A stretch of 21,510 nucleotides of DNA from an uncultured Ruminococcus sp. (GTDB lineage: Bacteria > Bacillota > Clostridia > Oscillospirales > CAG-272), in the NCBI GenBank assembly GCA_902782785.1, contig CACZOH010000107.1, positions 1-21,510 on the forward strand, written 5' to 3'. This document shows, piece by piece, positions 1 through 6,777 of the stretch. The notes below the pieces were generated by a model, which was not told the origin of the DNA, did no database searches, and saw nothing but the letters and a program-made list of their open reading frames with translations. Both the position numbers and the translations under genes were made by a program. Numbering within the stretch: the first letter of the stretch is position 1; each line of letters starts with the position of its first letter.

Positions 1-1
1 C

Positions 2-361
2 GGTCTCGGCGTGCGCTGCCTCGGCGCGATCACGCGCGACAGACTTGAAGCCGTAAGAGAATCCGACGCGATACTGCGCGAGGAATTTGCAGCGGCGGGA
101 CTTGAGGGCAAAGTATGGCAGTATTTCACGATAGTACCCGATTACAGATCTGTCGGCGTTAAGGACGGTCTGCGCAGCTTTGAATGGTTCGTCGTAATAC
201 GCGCAGTCAACACGCGCGACGCGATGACCGCCGCGATAGAGCCCATCCCGTACGAGCTCCTCGGAAAAATAGTCAACAGGATAACAAGCGAAGTCAAGGG
301 CGTCAACCGCGTCCTCTACGATCTCACGCCCAAGCCTACGGGCACGATCGAGTGGGAGTGA
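2..361 (+). CDS. guaA: GMP synthase (glutamine-hydrolysing), C-terminal end, 5' truncated
   Basis: GMP synthase converts XMP to GMP with glutamine and ATP, the last step of guanine nucleotide synthesis in the cytosol. Only the last ~119 residues are in the window; the frame is open from base 2 and ends at TGA 359-361. What is visible is the C-terminal GMP_synt_C dimerisation and XMP-binding domain. It has the family features GLGVRCLGAITRDRLE, a QYF..VPDYRSVGVKDG stretch, the block AMTAAIEPIPYELLGKI and the ending VNRVLYDLTPKPTGTIEWE, which matches the usual ...PPATIEWE terminus. The N-terminal amidotransferase and ATP-pyrophosphatase domains lie upstream of the window. The stop codon falls in the left arm of an inverted repeat, and a terminator follows about 145 bases later. 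Confidence 0.93.
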   Translation, partial: GLGVRCLGAITRDRLEAVRESDAILREEFAAAGLEGKVWQYFTIVPDYRSVGVKDGLRSFEWFVVIRAVNTRDAMTAAIEPIPYELLGKIVNRITSEVKGVNRVLYDLTPKPTGTIEWE

Positions 362-381
362 TTTTCGCTTCGCGAAAATCA
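359..381. repeat. Inverted repeat overlapping the guaA stop codon
   Basis: Nine-base perfect arms TGATTTTCG and CGAAAATCA flank the loop CTTCG. The left arm contains the guaA TGA. No U-run follows, so this is not a standard intrinsic terminator. It could be an attenuating mRNA hairpin or the end of a dispersed short repeat. The structure is read directly from the sequence; its function is unknown. Confidence 0.6.
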
Positions 382-383
382 AC

Positions 384-411
384 TAATAGTTATTAACTAT
401 TAACTATTAAC
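384..411. repeat. TATTAAC tandem repeat with near-palindromic start
   Basis: Three perfect head-to-tail copies of TATTAAC occupy 391-411. They are preceded by TAATAGT at 384-390, whose reverse complement ACTATTA recurs at 396-402, so the first part can fold back on itself. The block is almost pure A/T and sits just after the 359-381 inverted repeat. It has too few and too short units, and no spacers, to be a CRISPR. It may be a dispersed intergenic repeat. Confidence 0.6.
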
Positions 412-504
412 TTGCAGAAGTTGAAAAATGGCGGAAACCCATATAAACGCGAATTAAGCGAGTGGGAATAATTGCAAAATTCCGACAATAATTTCAAACG
501 AGAG

Positions 505-549
505 AAAACCCTCCTGTGTGAAGCTTAATTCACATGGGAGGGGTTTTTT
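505..549 (+). terminator. Rho-independent terminator downstream of guaA
   Basis: A stem formed by AACCCTCCTGTGTGAA and TTCACATGGGAGGGGTT, with G-U pairs and one bulge, closes the loop GCTTAA and is followed by TTTTTT. It lies 145 bases past the guaA stop and ahead of a new promoter, so it marks the end of the guaA transcript. Confidence 0.85.
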
Positions 550-611
550 ATCTATATTATACTATTTCATTCTTTTGGCTTTCCGTACCTGTCGGATTTA
601 TAAATATACGC

Positions 612-640
612 TTGACAAACGGCAAACTTGAGATTATAAT
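612..640 (+). promoter_or_regulatory. Perfect sigma-A promoter for the SGNH/GH39/isomerase unit
   Basis: TTGACA at 612-617 and TATAAT at 635-640 are both exact consensus hexamers with a 17-base spacer. Transcription should start near 647, giving a leader of about 95 bases before the ATG at 742. Such a perfect promoter ahead of sugar-catabolic genes suggests control by a repressor, but I see no clear operator or cre site. Confidence 0.85.
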
Positions 641-741
641 ATGAATCGGATACAGCGGCTTTCATACGCTTAAAACAACGACCCGGGCGGAATTTATAAA
701 GGATACGCGCGGGATAAAATAAAACGGCGGGGAGGAAACAT

Positions 742-1386
742 ATGGAAAAAAGTCATTGGAACGGCAAGCTGTGGTACGCATACGGCACGTCTATGACCAG
801 CGTTGAATACGGCAAATACGTGCCCGTGGTGCAGGAATTGTCGGGACTGAGAGCAGTGAACAAAGGGATACCGTGCGCCGGCATCACGCCGGACGCGTTT
901 GACGGCAGGGGCGCGACAAAGCTTGCCGTCATGGATGAAAACGACGGCAAAAAGGACGCCGATCTGATAACGCTGGAGCTTCTGCCGAACGAAGGCGCGA
1001 CGGTCGGGAATATATACGATACCGACGATCTTTCCGTCTGCGGCTGCCTTAATCAGTGTCTGCGTTTCCTGCAGGAAAAAACGGCGGCGCAGATAGTTGT
1101 GATCGTTATGATAGGCAGCAACAACATAACGCCCGAATCACCGCACGAGAAACGCGGCATACCTCAGTATGAATTTGCTGAAATAATAGAAAAAACGGCG
1201 CGTCTGAACAGCGTTCCCGTAATAAACGCATTCTGCGAATCGGGCTTCGGTTACGCGAGAGTTAAAAACAGAGAATATCAGCCGGATAACATCCATTTGA
1301 ACGAAACGGGAGGACTGAACATGGGCAGATTTATCTGGAGCAAGCTCAAAAACATACCTCTGTGGACGGGTCCGGAAATCAAATAA
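742..1386 (+). CDS. SGNH/GDSL-family hydrolase (probable carbohydrate esterase)
   Basis: 214 residues. The fold is indicated by an N-terminal GTSMT block with candidate nucleophile Ser17, a conserved glycine block NKGIPCAG (~40-47), the DLITLELLPNEG and IGSNNI segments in the middle, and a C-terminal PDNIHLNETGG block in which Asp182 and His185 fit the DxxH pair of SGNH hydrolases. There is no signal peptide, so the enzyme should be cytoplasmic. The start is fixed by GGAGG at 731-735. It is the first gene of a unit with a GH39-like glycosidase (11-base gap) and a sugar isomerase-like protein. Many SGNH enzymes deacetylate sugars or oligosaccharides, and that role fits here, but the substrate is inferred from context only. 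A lipase/acylhydrolase role is the alternative. Confidence 0.8.
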   Translation: MEKSHWNGKLWYAYGTSMTSVEYGKYVPVVQELSGLRAVNKGIPCAGITPDAFDGRGATKLAVMDENDGKKDADLITLELLPNEGATVGNIYDTDDLSVCGCLNQCLRFLQEKTAAQIVVIVMIGSNNITPESPHEKRGIPQYEFAEIIEKTARLNSVPVINAFCESGFGYARVKNREYQPDNIHLNETGGLNMGRFIWSKLKNIPLWTGPEIK

Positions 1387-1397
1387 GGTGACGAGTT

Positions 1398-2696
1398 GTG
1401 AAAATAAACGTTGATTTTACAAAGGAAAAGGGAAAAATAAAGCCCATGCACGGCGTGGGTCAGCCGCCTTTTTCGGGCTTGGATTTCTCCATGCTTCACT
1501 ATCTTACGGAAGCAGGCATACCGTTTTCTCGCCTGCACGACGTTGGCGGCTGGTTCGGGGGCGCCCGCTTTGTCGATATCCCGAATCTGTTTCCGGACTT
1601 TGAAGCGGACCCGGAGGACCCCGCCTGTTACGATTTTACGTTTACGGACAAGCTCGTCACGGCGCTTGTCAACGCGGGCGTCGAGCCGTTTTTCCGCCTC
1701 GGCGTAACTATAGAAAACTACGCGGAGGTAAAGGCTTACCGCATTTTCCCCCCGTCCGATCCGCTCAGATGGGCGAAGATCTGCGAGGGCGTGATACGCC
1801 ATTATACGGAGGGCTGGGCTGACGGCTTTGAATACGGCATACGTTACTGGGAGATCTGGAACGAGCCGGACAACAGCGACGATATCATGCTGAATCAGAT
1901 GTGGCGCGGCAGTATGGAGCAGTATTTTGAGCTTTACCGCGTCGCTTCCCGATATCTGAAGGACCGCTTTCCGCACCTGAAAATAGGCGGCTACGCCTCG
2001 TGCGGCTTTTACGCAATAGCGGGGATAGAGACGGACCCGAACGCCAAGGCGACCGCGAGAGAAACGTATTTCGTCGATTTTTTTGAGAAGTTTTTGAAGT
2101 TCGCAAAAGAAAACGGCTGTCCGCTCGATTTCTTCTCGTGGCACAGCTACGCGTCGATAGAGCATACGGCGATATTTGCGGAATACGCGAGAAAAAAGCT
2201 TGACGAATACGGGTTTACCGAAACGGAAACGACCTGCAACGAATGGAACTGGCGCGTGGATCTTCGCGGTACGGCGCGCCATGCCGCGCTTACGGCGGCT
2301 ATGATGCTTTCGTTTCAGCGTCTGCCGCTTGAATCGGCCATGTTCTACGACGCGCGCTTGGGCGTGAGCATATACGGCTCTCTGTTCGATCCGCTGACGC
2401 GTAAACCGTTCCCCGCGTTTCATGCGTTTTCGGCGTTCAACGAGCTTTATAAGCGCGGGACGGAGGTCGGGCTGACGATCGACGGCGAAAGCGGCGTTTA
2501 CGCCGCGGCGGCAAAGGGAAAAGAAGGCGGTGCGGTCATGATGGCAAACACGAACGAAACGCCCGTTGAACTTGAGATAAGCTGCGGTCTCCCCGTCGTT
2601 TCGTACCGCGTGATCGGAGAGGACGGCGCGGTCGAGGGGACTGCACCTCAAAAAACGCTTCCCGCAAACGCGATAATGATATTATTCACAAAATAA
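1398..2696 (+). CDS. Glycoside hydrolase family 39-like (beta-xylosidase type)
   Basis: 432 residues with a GTG start at 1398, preceded by AAGGTG in the 11-base gap after the SGNH gene. The TIM barrel carries the clan GH-A signature YWEIWNEPDN at 150-159, making Glu156 the likely acid/base. A second conserved glutamate in TCNEWNW (Glu282) is the likely nucleophile; the 126-residue separation is close to that of known GH39 xylosidases. SWHSY at 248-252 is another clan feature. A small C-terminal beta domain follows (~355-432). No signal peptide is present, so it should act in the cytoplasm on imported oligosaccharides. GH39 includes beta-xylosidases and alpha-iduronidases; xylosidase is the better guess given the esterase and isomerase neighbours. 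It could belong to a nearby GH-A family instead. Confidence 0.8.
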   Translation: MKINVDFTKEKGKIKPMHGVGQPPFSGLDFSMLHYLTEAGIPFSRLHDVGGWFGGARFVDIPNLFPDFEADPEDPACYDFTFTDKLVTALVNAGVEPFFRLGVTIENYAEVKAYRIFPPSDPLRWAKICEGVIRHYTEGWADGFEYGIRYWEIWNEPDNSDDIMLNQMWRGSMEQYFELYRVASRYLKDRFPHLKIGGYASCGFYAIAGIETDPNAKATARETYFVDFFEKFLKFAKENGCPLDFFSWHSYASIEHTAIFAEYARKKLDEYGFTETETTCNEWNWRVDLRGTARHAALTAAMMLSFQRLPLESAMFYDARLGVSIYGSLFDPLTRKPFPAFHAFSAFNELYKRGTEVGLTIDGESGVYAAAAKGKEGGAVMMANTNETPVELEISCGLPVVSYRVIGEDGAVEGTAPQKTLPANAIMILFTK

Positions 2697-2720
2697 ATCT
2701 GTAAGGAAAAAGGAGATATT

Positions 2721-3566
2721 ATGAGAACAGGAATCCAATGGTGTCCCGAGGATAACGTGGAAGAAAAGGTAAAGGAATTAAAAGAGATAAAGCGTTTGGG
2801 CTACGACTGCATTGACTTTCAGTCGTTCTGCCATACGGAGAACGTGTTTTTCGGAAATCCGCGCGAGGTCTCGCGTTTGATTAAGATCGTGAGAGAAGCG
2901 GTCGCGGACGCCGGTCTTACCGTCAGTCAGACGCACGGGCCGTGGCGCTGGCCGCCGCAGGACGCGACTCCTGAGGACCGGGCGGAGCGGTTTGATAAAA
3001 TGGTGCGCTCGCTCTACGGCACGGCTGAGATCGGCTGCGGTGATATGGTCATCCACCCTATCATGCCGTACGGCGATTATCAGAACCCGCATCCTGACGA
3101 GTTTATGGAAATGAACCTTGAGTTTTTCGCAAGACTTACGGAGGAGGCTGAAAAAGCGGGGGTCGTGATAGATTTCGAGAATATGCCGATGCCCGCGCTG
3201 ACGCTTTCGACGCCGGCGCATATACTTGATTTCGCAAAGAAAATCAACTCTTTGTATTTCCGCGTCTGTCTTGACACGGGTCACTGCGCGGTGACGAAAA
3301 ACGATCCCGCGGAGGCGGTGCGGCTGACGGGAAAGGAGTATCTGCGCGTCCTTCACGTTCACGATAACGACGGCAGGGGCGATTTCCACTGGCTGCCGGA
3401 GACGGGAGTGATAAACTGGGCGGAGTTTTCAAAAGCTTTGCACGATATAGGCTTCGAGGGCGTCTTCTCGCTTGAGACCGACGTAAAGCAAGACGGTCTT
3501 TCACCCGAGGAATACACGGCGAAAAGGGAAGAACTGGCAAAAACCGCAAGAAGGCTGGCAAAATAA
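2721..3566 (+). CDS. Sugar phosphate isomerase/epimerase (xylose isomerase-like TIM barrel)
   Basis: 281 residues of the AP_endonuc_2 / xylose isomerase-like superfamily. Candidate metal ligands appear in the usual order: Glu153 in IDFENM, Asp185 and His188 in LDTGH, His214 in HVHDNDG, and Glu252 in SLETD. His72 (QTHGP) and His112 also sit where the family has conserved histidines. The start is supported by AAAGGAG just upstream of ATG 2721. It is the last gene of the sugar unit, 24 bases after the GH39 gene and just before a terminator. Members isomerise or epimerise sugars, keto-sugars or inositols; the true substrate cannot be read from sequence. The context suggests that it handles the monosaccharide released by the GH39 enzyme. 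Confidence 0.82.
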   Translation: MRTGIQWCPEDNVEEKVKELKEIKRLGYDCIDFQSFCHTENVFFGNPREVSRLIKIVREAVADAGLTVSQTHGPWRWPPQDATPEDRAERFDKMVRSLYGTAEIGCGDMVIHPIMPYGDYQNPHPDEFMEMNLEFFARLTEEAEKAGVVIDFENMPMPALTLSTPAHILDFAKKINSLYFRVCLDTGHCAVTKNDPAEAVRLTGKEYLRVLHVHDNDGRGDFHWLPETGVINWAEFSKALHDIGFEGVFSLETDVKQDGLSPEEYTAKREELAKTARRLAK

Positions 3567-3571
3567 AAAAA

Positions 3572-3594
3572 GGGCGCCGAACAGGCGCCCCGAT
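3572..3594. terminator. Bidirectional terminator between convergent units
   Basis: GGGCGCC at 3572-3578 and GGCGCCC at 3584-3590 form a seven-base GC stem with loop GAACA. On the plus strand it is followed by the short T-run CGATTTTG. Read on the minus strand it is followed by a run of seven T (the A-run at 3565-3571). It therefore serves the sugar unit from the left and the AEC transporter operon from the right. Confidence 0.85.
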
Positions 3595-3610
3595 TTTGTG
3601 TTATTTCTTA

Positions 3611-4558
3611 TTACCCGCGGAGGGATAACAAAAGCTTTGCAAAGTTTATCATCAGCGGGACGGTGCCGACGGAGAGGAGCGTCGTAAGCGACGCGGTCTT
3701 TGCGGCGAGACCCGGAGATATGTCGTATTTCTGCGCGTACATAGTGCAGTTTGTGGCGCAGGGAAGCGCGGTGAGCGTCGTGAAAAGAAACACCATCTCG
3801 TCGGAAAGACGGCAGAGCACGGCGATCCCGCAGATAAGCGCGGGCAGAACGAGCAGTCTGACGGCGCAGATAACGTACGCCTTCCAGTCGAGGAAAAGCT
3901 CTTTTACCGGTACGGACGCCAGGATCGAGCCGACGATTATCATGGAACCCGGCGCGCAGATCGAGCTTAACATATCCATGGCCTGCGTTACCGGCGCGGG
4001 CAGATCGAAGGGCAGAACGTAAAGCAGTATTCCGATGAGGACCGGTATGGTGCCGAAATTCACAAGCAGATTGAGAGGCTTTACCTTGATATCGTCGCGC
4101 CCCTTTGCAAGCAGTATCATCCCGTACGTCCACAAAACCGCGTGGAACGTTATGATGAAGAACGCGCCGTAAAAGCCGCCGATATCGCCGAACAGCGCCT
4201 TGAGTACGGGTATCCCCATAAAACCGGTGTTTGCAAACACGAGCCCGAACGTCCCTATCTTTCTGTCGTTCATATCCTTGAACGGCTTTGTGGCGAAAAA
4301 GCCGACGGCGGCGCATATCCCGAGCGATATGAAGCCGAGCCCCGTTACGGTAAAGCCCTTTTTCAGGTTTTCAAGCGAGAACTCTATACCCGAAAGCGAG
4401 CTCATTATCATAAACGGCTGAGCCACACAGATAATGAACGTTGAAAAGCCCTTGGTGAACGTGTCCGTTATAAGCTTTGTTTTTGCGGCGATAAAGCTGA
4501 CTATGACGATTATAAACAGCGTTATCACCGTATATGACAGTTGTGTTACGTTTATCAT
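3611..4558 (-). CDS. AEC-family membrane transporter
   Basis: 315 residues, highly hydrophobic, with about eight to ten predicted membrane helices along its whole length. The segment FANTGFMGIPVLKALFG (~109-125) matches the conserved region of Mem_trans (auxin efflux carrier, PF03547), and the duplicated architecture (N-terminal helices, cytoplasmic loop around ~145-165, C-terminal helices) also fits. Bacterial members export or import organic acids such as malate or malonate; no substrate can be assigned here. It starts one base after the stop of the uracil-DNA glycosylase gene and has no strong ribosome binding site of its own, so it is probably translationally coupled. It is the last gene of a three-gene minus-strand operon. 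Confidence 0.88.
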   Translation of the reverse strand: MINVTQLSYTVITLFIIVIVSFIAAKTKLITDTFTKGFSTFIICVAQPFMIMSSLSGIEFSLENLKKGFTVTGLGFISLGICAAVGFFATKPFKDMNDRKIGTFGLVFANTGFMGIPVLKALFGDIGGFYGAFFIITFHAVLWTYGMILLAKGRDDIKVKPLNLLVNFGTIPVLIGILLYVLPFDLPAPVTQAMDMLSSICAPGSMIIVGSILASVPVKELFLDWKAYVICAVRLLVLPALICGIAVLCRLSDEMVFLFTTLTALPCATNCTMYAQKYDISPGLAAKTASLTTLLSVGTVPLMINFAKLLLSLRG

Positions 4559-4559
4559 T

Positions 4560-5117
4560 TTATTTACCGGATAACTCGTCGGCTTTCGCCTTTATCTTCA
4601 GCATATCCGCCATCATATCGTCCTTCTTTTTCGGATCGCGCAGAAGCGCGGAGGGATGATAAACGGCGACAAGTATTTTTCCCTTTCTTTCGTAAAAAAC
4701 GCCGTGATCACGCGTTATTTTAAAATCGGGCGATATGATCCTGTACGCGGATATCCTTCCGAGGCAGACTATTATTTTCGGGTCGATTATCCTCGTCTGC
4801 TCGCGCAGATATTCAAGGCACGCCGCCTGCTCCTCGGGGTTGGGGTCGCGGTTTTTCGGCGGACGGCATTTTATCGTGTTGGCTATGTAAACGTCACTGC
4901 GCTTCAAGCCCACGGCTAAAAGATATTTGTCAAAAAGCTGTCCCGCGCGGCCGACGAACGGTATTCCCGTCTTATCCTCGTTCTCGCCCGGAGCCTCGCC
5001 CACGAACATTATATCGGCAGAAGGGTCGCCGTCGCCGAAAACGACGTTCGTCCTCGTCTGCCAGAGCTGACACCTCTGACACTTATCGCATATCTGTTTT
5101 AATTCCGACAGTTCCAT
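4560..5117 (-). CDS. Family 4 uracil-DNA glycosylase, iron-sulfur type
   Basis: 185 residues. It excises uracil from DNA in base excision repair. Motifs seen: the 4Fe-4S cysteines C13-x2-C16 (with an extra C10), C84 in IKCRPP and C100; active-site motif GEAPGENED (40-48) followed by GxPFVGRAGQ; and HPSALLRDP (154-162), which is the leucine-loop/His motif of the superfamily. Length and spacing are those of the thermostable UdgA/family 4 enzymes common in clostridia. The start is preceded by AAGGAAG. It lies 29 bases downstream of the MecA-like gene and 1 base upstream of the AEC transporter, so it is in the middle of the operon. Confidence 0.93.
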   Translation of the reverse strand: MELSELKQICDKCQRCQLWQTRTNVVFGDGDPSADIMFVGEAPGENEDKTGIPFVGRAGQLFDKYLLAVGLKRSDVYIANTIKCRPPKNRDPNPEEQAACLEYLREQTRIIDPKIIVCLGRISAYRIISPDFKITRDHGVFYERKGKILVAVYHPSALLRDPKKKDDMMADMLKIKAKADELSGK

Positions 5118-5146
5118 TTTTTATATCTTCCTTGTTTTTTTCTATT

Positions 5147-5686
5147 TTACCACGTTTTTTCGGAATTTGCAATATCAAAAACCGCATTTTTTACGATTAT
5201 AACGCGGCCGTGCTCATAAATATAGTATAAAAACGCGTTTTTGTCGGTAAAGACACCTGAGCAAAGCTCCGAAACCGAGGAGAGCCAAAGCGGATCGCCC
5301 CCGTCGTCAACCTCCGTTATAAGATAATACGCCGCGTTTTCCCCCGCGCCCTCACGCAGAAGCGTCCCGTTCTTTACGCCCTTGCTTTGCAGGAACACGC
5401 AAGCCGTATGAAGCGCTTTTCCTCCGTCAAAGCAGAATACCGTTTTTTTCGCGGGCTTTTGAGGGGGCTTTCTTTTTTTTGCCTTTACCGTCACGGTATA
5501 ACCGGGATCGAGCGTTATCTCACATTCTTCTTTGCCGCGGCACGGCAAAAGCCCGCCGCACGCGCCTGAGATTATGCCGAAAACCGCCTCTTTCAACTCA
5601 TCCGCGTCCTTTTCTCCCAGCCCTTTTACGTCTTCTTCCGATAAAAACACGGTTACCACGCCGTCAGAAATCTTTTGTATTCTCAT
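5147..5686 (-). CDS. MecA-like adaptor protein (probable)
   Basis: 179 residues. The N-terminus (MRIQKISDGVVTVFLSEEDV) and C-terminus (FLYYIYEHGRVIIVKNAVFD, 152-171) resemble MecA/YpbH adaptors, which begin MxIxxI...I.V.LS..D and end ...L.EHG..II..NAI. A Lys/Pro-rich linker (~70-81) separates an N-terminal region from a C-terminal domain starting near 82, as in MecA. Members present substrates to the ClpC unfoldase. The central part is more divergent and carries several cysteines (43, 49, 55, 85, 96, 142). GGAGG lies 8 bases upstream of the start. It is the first gene of the minus-strand operon with udg and the AEC transporter. The assignment rests on short terminal matches, so it could be a divergent or functionally different relative. 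Confidence 0.6.
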   Translation of the reverse strand: MRIQKISDGVVTVFLSEEDVKGLGEKDADELKEAVFGIISGACGGLLPCRGKEECEITLDPGYTVTVKAKKRKPPQKPAKKTVFCFDGGKALHTACVFLQSKGVKNGTLLREGAGENAAYYLITEVDDGGDPLWLSSVSELCSGVFTDKNAFLYYIYEHGRVIIVKNAVFDIANSEKTW

Positions 5687-5737
5687 AAATACCTCCGATA
5701 TATAATAAACAAAAACGATAAAATAGGTGATTTGCTA

Positions 5738-5766
5738 TTGACGGGAAAACAAAAATATGTTATAAT
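5738..5766 (+). promoter_or_regulatory. Sigma-A promoter with extended -10 for the BtuF-like gene
   Basis: TTGACG at 5738-5743 and TATAAT at 5761-5766 have a 17-base spacer, and TGT at 5758-5760 provides an extended -10. The start of transcription should be near 5773, leaving a leader of under 30 bases. The promoter lies in the 100-base divergent gap shared with the MecA-like gene. For the minus strand I see no equally good promoter. Confidence 0.8.
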
Positions 5767-5798
5767 AAAAAAAACGTCAGATTGATCGGATGGATAAA

Positions 5799-6761
5799 AT
5801 GAGATTTGTAAAAAGGATTACAGCCGTTTTTCTTGCCGTCATTTCCGTATGTCTGTGCGGATGCGTCGGTCTTGTCGAGAAGTTTTATTCCGACGAGACG
5901 ACAAAGCCGGCGCCGGCCTTCGTTCCCGTCGACGTGGAGGAGGGCAGCATCTATTTCAAGGATTTCGACGGCAACGTTATAACGCTGAAGGAGGCGCCCG
6001 ATACCGTCGCGTCGTTATCCGTCGTTTCGACGGAGATAATCTGCGGTCTCGGCGCGTCAAGGTACATATCCGTTATGAACGAGGCTTCGTCAAAGCTTGA
6101 AGGAGCGCCTATTTCGGCGGAGGTCGTGCAGGACTATTACGCGGATACGGATAAGATCGCGGAAATGAAGCCCGGGCTTGTGTTCTATTCCGCGGACAGC
6201 TTATCTACCCTTGCGCTCACGGTGATGAAAAACGCGGGGCTGACGCTCGTGCGGATACCGGAGAGGGGAAACACGGAGACTGCCGAGGCGAATATCAGAT
6301 TCATCGCGTCGCTTCTGTATAAGGACTCCGCGGGCGAGAGGATCATAAAAGAGATAAGGGAAGAGATAGAAAAAATAAAAATAGCCGCTGAGCTCGTCGG
6401 CGTAAGAAAGAAAATATATATCGAGAACGCAAACGAGTATTCGGGCGTCGGCGGCAATACGATAGCGAGCGAGCTTTGTGCGTACGCGGGCGGCGACAAC
6501 GTTTTTGCGGACAGATCGGCGACGTTTCTCACAAACGCAAAGGAGCTGACGGATAAGGATCCGGAGGCGATAATCGTTCTGACGGACAATACGGAGAAAT
6601 TCAGCGTCGATTCGGTACGAAAGCGGAGCGGGATCGAAAACGTTTACGCCGTGAGGACAAAGGCGATATACGCGGTGAACAGAACGACGGCTACAAGACC
6701 TACGCAGAACATTATATACGCGCTTCGCGATATAGGCGAGGCGCTCAAGGTAACGAAATAA
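5799..6761 (+). CDS. Periplasmic-binding-type lipoprotein, iron-siderophore/cobalamin (BtuF/FepB) class
   Basis: About 320 residues. The N-terminus is a lipoprotein signal (basic start, hydrophobic core, LCGC lipobox with lipidated Cys22). After it comes FDGNVITLKEAPDTVASLSVVSTEIICGLG, the opening of helical-backbone metal receptors, then the KPGLVFYS and ETAEANIRFIASLL motifs. The two lobes are joined by the helix ~175-200. These receptors capture ferric siderophores, haem or cobalamin for an ABC importer. No permease or ATPase gene is nearby, so the partner must be elsewhere or the protein is a stand-alone receptor. GGATGG sits five bases before ATG 5799; an in-frame ATG at 5790 lacks a ribosome binding site. 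Confidence 0.82.
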   Translation: MRFVKRITAVFLAVISVCLCGCVGLVEKFYSDETTKPAPAFVPVDVEEGSIYFKDFDGNVITLKEAPDTVASLSVVSTEIICGLGASRYISVMNEASSKLEGAPISAEVVQDYYADTDKIAEMKPGLVFYSADSLSTLALTVMKNAGLTLVRIPERGNTETAEANIRFIASLLYKDSAGERIIKEIREEIEKIKIAAELVGVRKKIYIENANEYSGVGGNTIASELCAYAGGDNVFADRSATFLTNAKELTDKDPEAIIVLTDNTEKFSVDSVRKRSGIENVYAVRTKAIYAVNRTTATRPTQNIIYALRDIGEALKVTK

Positions 6762-6777
6762 AGGACGGGTTCGGATC

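Larger units (their letters stand above)
362..741. other. Intergenic region between guaA and the sugar cluster
   Basis: This 380-base gap contains, in order, the right part of the inverted repeat, the TATTAAC repeats, about 90 bases with no recognisable feature (412-504), the terminator at 505-549, about 60 bases of AT-rich spacer, the consensus promoter at 612-640, and a 5' leader of roughly 95 bases with the GGAGG at 731-735. I see no convincing small ORF or known RNA family in it. The stretch 412-504 is long enough to hold part of a short transcript ending at the terminator, but nothing identifies one. Confidence 0.5.

Noticed and set aside
384..411. TATTAAC repeats as a CRISPR or an iteron origin
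   Set aside because: Units are seven bases without spacers and there are only three. No cas genes, and no dnaA-box cluster or replication gene is nearby.
1278..2651. Long minus-strand open frame opposite the GH39 gene (457 codons)
   Set aside because: It is rich in Arg, has no recognisable domain, overlaps both the SGNH and GH39 genes, and lacks a ribosome binding site. It is a shadow of the GC-biased codon use of the real genes.
5700..5735. A minus-strand promoter for the MecA-like gene (TATTAT or TATTTT boxes)
   Set aside because: No matching -35 was found at 16-18 bases, and the TATTAT candidate would leave almost no leader before the ribosome binding site.
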